A stretch of 25,631 nt of DNA from Lingula anatina (taxonomy: Eukaryota > Brachiopoda > Lingulata > Lingulida > Lingulidae): the NCBI RefSeq assembly GCF_001039355.2, contig NW_019776047.1, positions 14,395 through 40,025 on the forward strand. The letters are read 5' to 3'. The notes beneath the pieces are model-generated. The model made no database searches. It had not been told where the DNA came from and worked only from the letters and a program-made list of their open reading frames with translations. The first letter of the stretch is position 1; each line of letters starts with the position of its first letter. Below are positions 8,893 to 18,579 of this stretch, piece after piece. A program made the position numbers and the translations under genes.

Positions 8893-10363
8893 TTGAAACA
8901 TGAAAAGTTTACTATCAAATTAAATACAAACAAACACAGTCACAATACAGACATACACAGTGATCAGAATAAATTTTGGCATGTACAGTGACAACACAAC
9001 CATGTACAGTGACCAGACTGAATACAAATTGATTGGATGATTACACAGTAATACACAGTGATTAGTGACTGGGTGAAAACAGATACATACACAGTGATCA
9101 TAATATATATATACAAACACATACAATGACAATACATGAAGAATGGAAACGGGAATCAGAGTATAGAAAGACACACAAACTATGCTTACAGCAACAACAC
9201 CAACAATCACAGTTATAATTATGTTTAAAAACATATAGACTGACAAATCTGACATGCACATTGCTCACAATAAATACAAACACAAACAGTATGATGCAAA
9301 CATATACAGTGATATAAACACAACTTAAACATGCATAGTATTGATAATGATAACAAACAAATAGGACAAACAGACTTACACAGTGATCACAATACATGCA
9401 AACACATACAGTGAAAATACAGAATAGACTCAGCAAACAGAATATAAATAGACACATAGACATACAGTGACAACCATTATGCAGAGTAATAGTAATGATT
9501 ACAAACATTGACAAAACTGACATACACACACATTGATCACAATAAATACAAACACAAACAATGACAACACAAACATGAACAGTAATGTAAATACAAACAA
9601 ACACAGGCACAATACAGACATACACAGTGATCAGAATAAATTTTGACATACACAGTGACAGCACAAACATATACAGTAATCAGAATGAACATAAATTAAT
9701 TGGATGATTACACAGTCATACACAGTGATCAGTGATGGAGTTAATACAGAGACATACACAGTGATCACAATATATATCAAACACATACAATGATGGTACA
9801 GAATGGAAACAGTGTTCACAATAAATACAAACATCAACAGTAACGACGCAAACATATACAGTGATCACAATAAGCACAAACACAAACAGTGACAACATAA
9901 ACATGCACAGTTATAGGACAAACAGACTAACACAGTAAACAGAATCATATGCATACACAAACAGTAACGACACAATCATACACAGTGATAAAATTAAATA
10001 TTAACATGTAAAGTGACAATAGTAACGTGCACCGTAATAACAATGAACACAAGGGAAAAGAGTGCAAACCTAGCCGTACACATTCATCCAAATATAAACA
10101 AACACATTTAGTAACAATACAGAATAGACACAGAAAACAGAATAGAAACAGACACATAGACATACATTGACAACACCATCATTCAGCGCTATAGTTATAA
10201 TGATAAACAAATAGAGTGACAGAAATGACATACACAGTGCTCACAATAAATACAAACACCAACAGTAACAACACAAACATATACAGTGATCACAATAAAT
10301 AGAAACACAAACAGTGCCAAATAAACATGCACAGCAATGATAGTGATTACAAACAAACATTAA
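8893..10363. repeat. A-rich ACAGTGATCACAA-type satellite, block A
   Basis: Degenerate tandem repeat in which ACAGTGA(T/C) recurs every 20-35 bp between A- and C-rich spacers such as AATACAAACAC. Longer modules are shared with the other blocks, for example the stretch around 8930-9290 (CAGTCACAATACAGACATAC, later TGGGTGAAAACAGA, GCTTACAGCAACAACACC, CATTGCTCACAATAAATAC). Minus-strand frames of up to 190 codons here are Cys/Val/Ile/Tyr-rich and follow from the composition, so they are not called as genes. The block ends abruptly at the gypsy element. Confidence 0.93.
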
Positions 10364-10757
10364 GTTAATTCTGTATGGTTGCAACTGTAATAACATACGC
10401 TGCAATCTTGCTGGTGCAGTTGCTAATGGTTTCTTCCATATTGAGATAAGTGGCTGGTGATCAGTCTCGATCGTGATTTCTTTCACATATATGTAGCCTC
10501 TAAACTTTGCGCATGCAAAGACGACTGCTAGTAATTCTTTTTCTATCTGCGCGTAACGCTTTTCTGTATCTGTTATCGCCCTGGATGCATATGCCACTGG
10601 TTTCCCATTTTGTAGACATGCAGCTCCAATGCCTTCTTGTGAAGCATCACAAGTCAACGTGACCTCTTTGGATACGTTGTAGCATGCTAGGCATGTATCT
10701 TCGCTGATCTGCTTGATTGTTTCAAATGCCGTATTGTTGGTATTCTCCCAGACAAAT
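10364..10757 (-). pseudogene. gypsy RNase H, truncated by satellite
   Basis: Reads SFVWENTNNTAFETIKQ, LTCDASQEGIGAACLQNG, VAYASRAITDTEKRYAQIEK, and TIETDHQPLISIWKKPLATA followed by RLQRMLLQLQPYRINL. The catalytic acids of the DAS, EKE and TDH motifs are present. The frame then runs into satellite sequence, giving a meaningless tail MFVCNHYHC. The connection domain and integrase are absent, so the breakpoint is inside pol. Confidence 0.9.
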
Positions 10758-11686
10758 GAATTATCCTATCATTCAGCGGAGCGCACTTCTCACTGAGCTG
10801 TGGCATGAACTTTGACAAATATTTGATCATGCCAAGAAAATGTAACAAGTCCGACTTATCATTAGGTTTAGGCATTTCTTTGATTGCTCTCACTTTCTCT
10901 GGATCAGGTTTAAGACCATCTGCTGTGAATGTGTGCCCTACGTAGTTGACTCTTCTCATCTTGTACTTGCACTTGGATTTATTCAGCTTTATGTTGATTT
11001 CTTTCAACTTCTGAAGCACTAGCTTTAAGTTATCATCGTGCTCCTCTTCTGTGGCACTGCATACCAAAATGTCATCCATTATTATCTTGCATGGTAGACC
11101 TGTCATGAGATTTTCTATGGCTTGCTGATACACCTCTGAAGCTGAGCTGATTCCCATTGTAAGTCTGAGGTATCTATAGCGACCGAATGATGTCCCAAAC
11201 GTCGTTAAGTATGAGGATTCTTCCTCCAGGGGTATACAGTAGAATGCTTGCTTCGCATCTAACACAGTGAAGTATTGTGCGTTGGGCATGTCTGTTATGA
11301 CTTCTTCTACTGTTCTCATTGGGTACCTTGGACGCTTTATTGCCTTGTTAAGATCACCTGGATCGATGCATATTCCTATGTCTCCTGTGGTTTTCTTCAT
11401 TTGTTACCACCATCACAGACACCCAGTCAGTCAGTTTTGTGACCTTAGCTATGATGCCTTGGCTTGCCATTCTTCATTTCTTCATTTCTTGTCGTACCTC
11501 ATCTTTGACAGCTACTGGTAAATTTCTCACTGGTCTGACTACAGGAGGCACTTGGGGGTCAACTGTTATTTTATACTTCACAGGTAACTTGCCCAAACTG
11601 TCATCAAATATCTCAGGGTACTCTGCGAACATGTCTGGTGTCATGTCCACACTGTATACAGTCTGAGCGAACTGTAATAACTTCAC
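10688..11686 (-). pseudogene. gypsy reverse transcriptase, frameshifted
   Basis: The N-terminal part (11474-11686) has EIFDDSLGKLPVKYKITVDP and PPVVRPVRNLPVAV. A short piece in a second frame (about 11405-11475) reads GIIAKVTKLTDWVSVMVV. The main polymerase (10687-11400) has DIGICIDPGDLNKAIKRPRY, YFTVLDAKQAFYCIPL, the SFGRYRYLRLTMGISSASE block, and a catalytic box IIMDDILV in place of the usual YVDDILV. NYVGHTFTADGLKPDPEKV and the thumb helix follow. At least two single-base shifts make it non-functional. A duplicated TTCTTCATT at the first shift may be the cause. Confidence 0.92.
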
Positions 11687-11949
11687 TCCATGCTGTCTTT
11701 CGGTCCCAACAGCGTTTGAACGTTGGCATCAATCACATTGAATTTAATGTGATGTGTTTCTCCATTGTAAACACAGGGTAAAATTGCGCTTCCTAGAGGG
11801 GTCACAGCATATCCCGTGAAGCCAATTAATCTGCTCTTGTCACTGGTGTTGATATTTTCTAAACTCATAACGTTGCACCTGGCTCCAGTGTCCACTTTTA
11901 CTTCCATGTCAGCATTATGCACCTGTAACTTTACATGTATGTCTTTCAA
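11683..11949 (-). pseudogene. gypsy retropepsin (aspartic protease)
   Basis: An 88-codon frame with the active-site motif VKVDTGARCNVM near residue 20 and the flap and C-terminal strands TPLGSAILPCVYNGETHHIK and VQTLLG. This matches the retroviral-type aspartic protease that cleaves Gag-Pol in LTR elements. It lies between gag and RT as expected. The frame ends where RT starts in another frame, so the polyprotein is broken here. Confidence 0.85.
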
Positions 11950-11966
11950 TGGGGTGTGCGAATCCC

Positions 11967-12182
11967 TTACTGTGTTAATAACGAATGATTCTTCGCAGCG
12001 TAGTTTGTGTTGACTTCTCTGATTCTTTGCTGGGTTGGTTGCTTACTTTTCTTTGGTTGACTAGCTCTGCAGACAACTTGAAAATGGTTCGGTTTCCCGC
12101 ATCTACGGCACGTTTTACCGTATGCTGGACATTTTCCCTTAGCATGACTAGTGTAACACTTACTGCATTTGGTTGTTTCTAG
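11967..12182 (-). pseudogene. gypsy gag, nucleocapsid zinc knuckles
   Basis: The continuation of gag beyond the MITE. Two zinc knuckles are visible, CSKCYTSHAKGKC and CRRCGKPNHFQVVC, separated by PAYGKT. A Lys/Ser/Gln-rich tail follows and ends at a TAA (11967-11969). Dropping the MITE with one 8-bp duplication keeps the frame between the capsid and knuckle parts. The retropepsin follows after a short out-of-frame stretch. Confidence 0.85.
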
Positions 12183-12340
12183 GGGGGCGTCTCGATAGTC
12201 CGAAGGTTCATTGGTCCGAAAAACGGTAACATTTTCATTGGTTTTTTAATCAAGGGTTCATTGGTCCGAAGGTTCTGTAGTGAACATTCGGACCAATGAA
12301 CCTTCGGACTATTGAACCTTCGGACTATTGCTACAGCCCC
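12183..12340. mobile_element. 158-bp hAT-like MITE with 8-bp target duplication
   Basis: Flanked by GTTTCTAG at 12175-12182 and 12341-12348, an 8-bp duplication that fits the hAT preference nTnnnnAn. The ends are imperfect inverted repeats: a G-run start, and AATAGTCCGAAGGTT on the right matching GATAGTCCGAAGGTT on the left. Internally TTCATTGGTCCGAA recurs in both orientations, so most of the element folds back. There is no coding capacity. Frame restoration across gag confirms the limits. Confidence 0.87.
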
Positions 12341-12348
12341 GTTTCTAG

Positions 12349-12950
12349 CTGCTTATGGTACGTCTTTTGCGGTTTTGCCTTTCTAATGGAATGGACAGTT
12401 ACTTGAGGTTGTATTTGTATGGCGTCTGCCTCTCAGCATTCATGTATCTGGCACGTGTGAATGGCTTTGGTTAAAGTTAGATTGTTTTCTCTTAGTAGTG
12501 CCTTTCTTGTGTTTTCATTTCTGACGCCGATAACAATTCTATCTCTTAACATGTCATCTTCTAACTGGTCATAGTCACAGTGTTTGACTTTTTGTCTCAA
12601 GTCCGCTAGAAAAGTTTGAAACCTCTCACCTTCATGTTGGATCCTCATATTGAATTTGTATCTTTCCAGTATAACATTTGTCCTAGGGTTGCATATCTCA
12701 TTGAATTTACCTGTAGCTTTCGATACTTCCGGATCTTCCTTGTCCTCTTTTTCATTAAATGTGAAAGACTCATACTTAGCGATAGCTTCACTGCCAGCCA
12801 AATTTAGGAGCACGTAAGCTTTCCCCTTACTTGTTTTCTCGCTGTAGCATGCACGGATGTAAATGTCATACTCTCGGATGAAAGTTCTCCAATTTTGCTC
12901 AAGGTTCCCTTCAAATGACAGCGGTACTGGCTTTCTTAGACCTTCTGCCA
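12349..12950 (-). pseudogene. gypsy gag, N-terminal and capsid part
   Basis: Starts at the ATG 12950 (MAEGLRKPVPLSF), shortly after the primer-binding site. The capsid-like region contains NWRTFIREYDIYI, VLLNLAGSEAIAKY, and ERFQTFLADLRQKVKHCDY followed by LRDRIVIGVRN, the usual gypsy gag core. An in-frame TGA lies at 12433-12435. The frame then continues to the edge of the hAT-like MITE. The zinc-knuckle region continues on the other side of the insertion. Confidence 0.88.
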
Positions 12951-13000
12951 TCTTCCTTTGTCCCTCATTTATTTGGAATATCCTACAAATAGGTTTATAA

Positions 13001-13017
13001 TCCCGGTTCTGACACCA
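13001..13017 (-). promoter_or_regulatory. tRNA primer-binding site of the gypsy element
   Basis: The minus strand reads TGGTGTCAGAACCGGGA directly after an LTR end in ...ATACA. It is complementary to a tRNA 3' end (...GGTTCTGACACCA), so it fits a minus-strand primer-binding site. The tRNA species was not determined. Confidence 0.78.
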
Positions 13018-13194
13018 TGTATGATTATGAAGAAACAAGCAGACGACCATGTGTTACTGAACTACTTTAATGACCGATATCAATACGCGGGATGCTTAGG
13101 CATGAGTGATGGGGCTAGTGCTACTGCACTTGCATGTAGATAGTTCCATTTACAGACAAATAGTACAGTGTACTTATTTATGTTCGCTATCCCA

Positions 13195-14110
13195 TACCTG
13201 ACAACATTGCGGCAGTCCACTAGAAGGCTGTGACTACACCATAGATGACCTTGATGCCACTATCGTAGCAGCCCTACTCACCACACACATCTCTGTTCAT
13301 ACCAACGCCCCCGTAACTGCAGCCAAAGTGGAGAAAGTTAAGCAGCCCGCAATATCAGCCTGTGGTACCAGCGAAGAGTGGTCATACTTTCAGTCCAGAT
13401 GGACAGAGTATGCCGATGCAATGAAGATAGCTGGCAAAGACAGGGTTATCCAATTGCTGAAATGCTGTGATGACCCCTTGCGAAAAAACCTAACCATTAC
13501 AGCAGGTGGGAGCCTTGCAAACAAATCCATTGATGAGGTGATGGCAGCAATCAAAGCATTAGCGGTACACACAGAGAACACAGTGGTGGCTAGAGTGACA
13601 CTACAGAACATGCGTCAAGGCAGAGATGAACCTGTCCACAATTATGGAGCCCGTCTAAAAGGCCAGGCAGGAGTATGCAAATTTTCTGTCTCATGCCCCA
13701 GCTGCAACACTGCTGTGAGCTACATGGAGGAGATGACCCGTAATGTTCTAACCCGTGGGCTTCCAGACTTTGAGATCTAAACAGACCTTCTAGGGGATAA
13801 GAACCAGGACATGAAATTGGAGGAAGTCCTCCAATTTGTGGAAGCAAAAGAAGCAGGAAAGCGCTCCGCATCACACTTACAAGAATCCTAAGCAGTTGAG
13901 GCCGAAAAACCACCCCAGGACCCCTGTGGCTACTGAGGAAAAACTGGCCATGGCAAGGCTGCCCCTTTATGCATTTGCAAGAGAGATTGCCCCGCCTTTG
14001 GGCACAAATGCCAGACCTGCATGCAATACCACCACCTTGAAGTAGTGTGCCGTAGCAAGGATAAACCCAAGGCGAGCCGCCAGAAGACTACTTCCTGCCA
14101 TGAGGCAAGC
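13195..14110 (+). pseudogene. gag of the plus-strand gypsy-type element
   Basis: From about 13195 (LEGCDYTIDDLDATIVAALL) the frame runs through EEWSYFQSRWTEYADAM, IQLLKCCDDPLRKNL, KALAVHTENTVVARVTLQNM, and VHNYGARLKGQAGVC followed by YMEEMTRNVLTRGLPDFEI. It meets a TAA at 13778-13780 and continues as DLLGDKNQDMKLEEVLQFVE. The zinc-knuckle region is CGY(stop)GKTGHGKAA, CPAFGHKCQTC and HHLEVVCRSKDKP; a TGA stands where a knuckle Cys is expected. The capsid core is recognisable by analogy with gypsy gags in many marine invertebrates. Multiple stops make it a pseudogene. Confidence 0.85.
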
Positions 14111-14257
14111 TGCCCTTCCCTGTGATGGAACAGAATCGTGGACGACTGAAGGAATACCTTCTGGATTATTACAGGTCCAGTACATTTAACACATGTGATC
14201 ATCACCCTTATGGACAGCCCGCCAATGAAATTGATGGTAGACCCTTCTGCTGCACCA

Positions 14258-15106
14258 GTACGGTAGCCTATCACACTCCAATACCAGTCCTACTTCACTG
14301 GCAGGAAGAAGTGAAAGCAGGGCTCGGCTAAGATGTCAGACTAGGGGTCATCGAACCAGTCCCAATTGGCAAGCCAGTCACCTGGTGCCACCGCATGGTT
14401 GTTTGTGTCACCTTTGGCATAGCCGATGAGCTATCCTCAGATAGGGGACCAGAGTTCACATCAACTGCCATCAAGAAGTTCCTTTCTGATTGGGGTGTAC
14501 ATCATCGTATGTCATCAGTAGCCTTTCCCCATAGTAACTGCCGTGCTGGAGTTGGGGTTAAGACAGTTAAACGCCTCATCACAGACAATAACAGCCCTAA
14601 TGGTGACCTGGACACGACCAAAGACCAAATCCAGCCCACTAGTGCAAACTTGCAGCTTATCAGGAGACAAGGAAGGAAATCCCTGGCTCACCTCCAACAC
14701 CACCTACCAAAGTTGCCACTGATCAGGAGGAATGCAGGAAAGAAATCCCTGGCCTACCTGCAACATCTAAGGCCAAGGCTACTCCACACCCTCATGACAC
14801 ACAAACGCAGTGTGAAACCCCGCCATCACTGACTGCACCACCCATACCTCAACTGTTCAACACACATTTACCTGCCACAGATAAGCCATCCAAAGGGGCC
14901 ATCATCCCAAAGAGCCGCCTTCTACCTTTGGGGAATGCAACTCCACCTAGGTCAGTCAGTGTTAGCACACGTGTTTGCACCACTCCACGCCCCAGGACAG
15001 TGGATAGTCAATCTGGAATGTCCCAGCCTCTTACCGTGGATCAACTTAGATGCTCCACTTTTGCCACTTGACCCCCAGCTTGGCAAAAAGACTATGAACT
15101 GTCATA
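14258..15106 (+). pseudogene. deleted pol: RT start fused to integrase end
   Basis: The opening reads AYHTPIPVLLHWQEEVKAGL, a stop, and then DVRLGVIEPVPIGKPVTWCH, the N-terminal block of gypsy RT. At about 14395-14410 it jumps to the integrase core: GIADELSSDRGPEFTSTAIK, FLSDWGVHHRMSSVAFPHSN, RAGVGVKTVKRLI. The second catalytic Asp (SSDRGPEF) is kept. The Glu normally found in the RAE.AVKT block is Gly. A short duplicated segment (RKSLAHLQHH and KKSLAYLQHL) follows. The C-terminal tail is seen in another frame near 14935-15106, ending WQKDYEL. The catalytic RT core, RNase H and the first integrase Asp are deleted. Confidence 0.85.
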
Positions 15107-15414
15107 AACATTTGAATTCCTGTGAAGGCACACCAATGTTTGCTGATCCAGTTATCGTTTGCATATTCAGTTTAACTATTACTCCTATTACTTTGTAGTT
15201 TACTTGTTTTCTCACACTAGTGACCTCTCATGGATCATTGAAACATTTCAGTCTTTCTGCTGACTTTGGATATCAGTGAACATAAAGACTTAGGCGGAGA
15301 TATAGGATTACTATTTATGTAGACTTATGTAATTTACTCTTCTGTTTCAGATAGCGATCATTGTCAAGTTGGACCAATAAATGCTTAACGACAAAAAGTA
15401 CAGTGTACTTATTT

Positions 15415-16325
15415 AGTGATAACAGTAACGTGCACAGTAATGAGAATGAACACAAGGAAAAAAAAAGTAAAAACATAGCCTTACACAGTCATCACAATAT
15501 ATACAAACACATTCAGTAATAATACAGAAAAAACACAGCAAACAGAATATAAACAGACACATAGACATACATTGACAGCACGATCACTTAGCAAATAGTA
15601 AAGTTTACAAACAAATAGAGTGACTAAACTGCCATTGCTCATAATAAATACAAACACCAACAGTAATGACAAAAACATGAACAGTGGTCAAAATAAATAT
15701 TAACATGTACAGTTATAACAGTAACATGCATTGTAATGAAAATGAACACAAGGAAAAAAAGTGAAAACACTTTATAATGATTATAAACAGCTAGAAGGAC
15801 AAACAGACTTACAGAATAATATGCATACACAAACAGTAACAACACAATTGTACACAGTGATCAAAATAAATATTAACATGTACTGTACAGTGACAACAGT
15901 AATGTGCACCGTAATGACAATGAACACAAGGAAAAAGAGTGCAAACATAGCCGTACACATTCAGTAACAATACAGAATAGACACAGAAAACAGAATATAA
16001 ATAGACACATAGACATGCATTGACAGCACCATCATTCAGTGCTATAGATATAATGATAAACAAATAGAGTGACAAAACTGACATACACATTGCTCACAAT
16101 AAATACAAAAACAAACAGTGACAGCACTAACATGCACAGTAATCAAAATGAATACAAACAAATACAGTGACAGAAATGACAAACACAGTGCTCACAATAA
16201 ATATAAAGACCAGCAATAACGACACAAACATATACAGTGATCGCAATAAATAGAAACACAGTGAAAAAACAAACACAGCATTGATAATGATTACAAACAA
16301 ATAGAAGGACAAACAGACTAAGATT
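15415..16325. repeat. A-rich satellite, block B
   Basis: Starts AGTGATAACAGTAACGTGCA, the same module that occurs at 20524 in block C. It carries the same short ACAGTGAT/ACAGTAAT pulses, AACAGAATATAAACAGACAC modules and ACACAAGGAAAAA motifs. It ends in ...GACAAACAGACTA where other copies continue into CACAGTGATCAGAATTA. Minus-strand frames here are compositional artefacts. Confidence 0.93.
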
Positions 16326-16560
16326 GTGATCAAAAACTACAATTAAGATAATTAATTGTATTTATGTAGCAAATGGTTTGTTTTCGTGGTGGTATTAACT
16401 TTTTGGTAATACATCAACGTTTTAGTTTTGGTCTTGTATCTGCTCATTTTGACCTTAAGTAGTTGACCAAGGCAAGGTGATAACAGATGTCCAGGGTTAA
16501 GGAATGTCTTAGCTGCTGTGTATCTAGGCACACACATTTATATTTTATGAAAGATGTTGT
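16326..16560. other. unassigned sequence at the left edge of the DIRS insertion
   Basis: Non-satellite sequence between block B and the recognisable DIRS 5' region. It contains a 61-codon minus-strand frame (16352-16537) reading FLNPGHLLSPCLGQLLKVKM, which I could not assign. It may be the DIRS terminus or a scrap of another element. Confidence 0.4.
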
Positions 16561-17059
16561 TATTTGTACATTGGTTACCAGCCATCACATATTTGTGGTT
16601 TCAAGATGTGGGGACGGCCTGTTTTCTTGATACTTGGTGACTGTATTTTCTTCGGATAATATTCTGTTTCCCAGCCACCAGTTTTGTTATCAAGTTTCGG
16701 CGACGGCTGTTTCCTTTTATTTGAGTGACTTCAAGTTCTGGGATCACACACAGGCTAGTAATTTTATATTATCTTCAATTGTTTCCTTATTCATGTGTTC
16801 TAATCATCAGATTTATAATTTGTCGTGTGCTGCAGTTGTTAACTATTTTGTTTAGATGTCACTGCATCGTATTATATTCATCTGAATCTTACCAGGCCAG
16901 GAATTCAGCTGTTTTTATATTTTTTTCTCGGCTGTAGTTGACATGCCGTAATCCACATATTTCTGTCTTTACCAGGTGCCATATTTTAATGGGTGAAGTA
17001 TTATTAGGGGTTTCTGGTCGACTAGGTAATATGTATTTTGGGATTTGTTATGCTTTTTG

Positions 17060-17357
17060 TTCTGGGTGTACTTCCCAGGTTTTTAACTCTTTGCCTAGTA
17101 GTGAGAACCCTGTTGTGGTATCTGGTATACTAGGTTCTGTGGGTATTTCCCAGGTGTTTAACTGTTTGCCTAGTAGTGAGAACCCTGTGGTGGTATCTGG
17201 TATACTAAGTTCCGGGTGTACTTCCCAGGTTTTAACTGTTTGCCTAGTAGTGAGAACCCTGTGGTGGTATCTGGTATACTAGGCTCTGGGTGTATTTACC
17301 AGGTATTTAACGTTTGCCTAGTAGTGAGAACCCTGAGGTGGTATTTGGTATACTAGG
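17060..17357. repeat. 74-75-bp tandem repeat in the DIRS 5' region, 4 copies
   Basis: Units begin at 17060, 17135, 17210 and 17284. Each contains CCAGGT(T)TTTAAC, TTTGCCTAGTAGTGAGAACC and GTATCTGGTATACTAG-type blocks with few differences. A weaker, partial copy may continue near 17395-17440 (CACCCAGCTG, TTTGCCTAGT). It could be a regulatory or terminal repeat of the element. An overlapping 114-codon frame (16938-17282) just reads through the repeats. Confidence 0.93.
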
Positions 17358-17746
17358 TTAATATTTTGTGGGAGCTGTTATGCTCCTATTCTGGGGAGTC
17401 ACCCAGCTGTATGTTCGTTTGCCTAGTCGGTTTTACCAGATATCCCTGTTTTTACGTGCACGGCTAAGCTGAGGCTGTTGCCTGCATGGATTTTCTATGG
17501 CAGCGGATAGGAGATGTTTTTTGCACTTTTTATATTAATATGGCTTGTGTCATATCTACCCAGGCTATTCGTTGGGTTTATGCCGGGTATATATGTTCTC
17601 TGTACAAGTGTATATTTTATTCATATTACTTATTCCGTTTACTTACTTGAATTACCTGGCCTGGGAAATTTTATTACTGAATTGCCTTTTATATAAATGC
17701 AGCTGCCTTTGCGCGGTCTTCTTAGTTTCCTTTGTCTTATGTTACC

Positions 17747-18410
17747 ATGCCTCTCAAGACCCCTCCCGGGAGGAGTACCGTAGGCGGTCCAGGACGTCTG
17801 TTGTCTCCAATGCGCGCTCATTATATATCCAGCAAATGACGATTGCATCCACTGCTCCTGGTGGAAAAAAGCCGAGTCACACCGCCACACACTTCTTCTG
17901 AGACGGAATCAACCTCTACTTCACTTGTTATCGACTGCATTTTGTTGGCACAGCGTATGAGCAATAGCTCATCAAAACTGCTCAGAGGCACAGAAATGCC
18001 GAGCGCTTCTCCTTCTCACGACTCCTCCCTGCAAGAGACTAACGTTCAGCAGCAGATACCCTGTACCCAGTATCAGCAGTCTGTTCGACACTGTAAACAC
18101 ACGGGTCCAGCCGATGAGGTACGGCTTAACTATTAGAACATTAAGTAGCTACCTAATGCTAATGACTGGCGTCTTTATGATGACGCTTTTTGCAACTTAC
18201 GAGCAACACCACTGGTCCCGTGCGATAAGTTATCCCTGAGTTACAGTTAAAAGTGGCAACCATGAATATTTCTCCCCTTTTCTACGTCCCTTTCGTCGAG
18301 GCATCTTTTTTGCTTTTAATAAAAGGGAATAATGCACCTTTAGTCTATGCCAATTCAAGCACTGTTGCCAGTACTGCTATGGATCTCATCCTAAAATCGA
18401 TTGCCGCACA
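17747..18410 (+). pseudogene. DIRS gag-like ORF1 remnant
   Basis: An ATG at 17747 opens MPLKTPPGRSTVGGPGRLLS and hits TGA at 17837-17839. A Ser/Thr/Gln-rich stretch follows in another frame (17843-18133: SETESTSTSLVIDCILLAQR, SSSKLLRGTEMPSASPSHDS). The C-terminus is recognisable at 18351-18407, with the knuckle CQYCYGSHPKIDC (CX2CX3HX4C) preceded by QFKHC, as in DIRS gag-like proteins. The middle of the protein appears shortened. The segment is non-functional. Confidence 0.7.
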
Positions 18411-18579
18411 TCCCACGCCCAGGTACAGACCCCGCCTACAAAATTGTCTCCCAACTCCAATTACCCATTCCCTGTTACAGATGGATCCTCATAAGGTGAT
18501 TTTTCTCATCAATATATTTCCAAGGGTTCCCGCCTTCATTGCACCACCACTCCTAGCATTCCCGCACCTCATAATCAGT

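Larger units (their letters stand above)
10364..13166 (-). mobile_element. Ty3/gypsy-type LTR retrotransposon, 3'-truncated, head-to-head with the next element
   Basis: Minus-strand order: a 5' LTR remnant (about 13166 to 13018, ending in CA), a primer-binding site at 13001-13017 (TGGTGTCAGAACCGGGA), gag, retropepsin, reverse transcriptase and RNase H. RNase H is cut within its LQRMLLQLQPYRINL part, directly against the satellite at about 10363. Integrase and the 3' LTR are missing. Frameshifts separate protease from RT, interrupt RT near 11400-11475 and separate RT from RNase H near 10760. A hAT-like MITE interrupts gag. The copy is inactive. Gag and pol layout fit a gypsy element of the Mag type; the clade is inference. 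Confidence 0.9.
13181..15415 (+). mobile_element. internally deleted gypsy-type LTR retroelement
   Basis: Plus-strand element with a gag of the type common in marine-animal gypsy elements, then the very start of RT joined directly to the second half of the integrase core, a pol C-terminus, and a 3' tail containing AATAAA (15376-15381). A 26-nt sequence with one mismatch (GACAAA.AGTACAGTGTACTT...) flanks it at 13155-13180 and 15390-15415. This may be an LTR end, but full LTRs could not be paired. Roughly the rest of RT, RNase H and the first part of integrase are missing. It lies head-to-head with the minus-strand gypsy element, and the satellite resumes directly after it. Confidence 0.82.

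Noticed and set aside
8920-10163. Long minus-strand frames (up to 190 codons), Cys/Val/Ile/Tyr-rich, that look like membrane proteins
   Set aside because: They lie wholly in satellite DNA, repeat the same CVCIYCDHCVC pattern, and recur in all three blocks at different phases. The open frames follow from few stop triplets in A/C-rich repeats.
13001-13017. tRNA gene suggested by the tRNA-like 3' end on the plus strand (TCCCGGTTCTGACACCA)
   Set aside because: No cloverleaf upstream; position next to an LTR end and gag shows it is a primer-binding site.
16352-16537. 61-codon minus-strand frame as a gypsy pol tail
   Set aside because: LLSPCLGQLLKVKM is only vaguely suggestive; no motif supports it.
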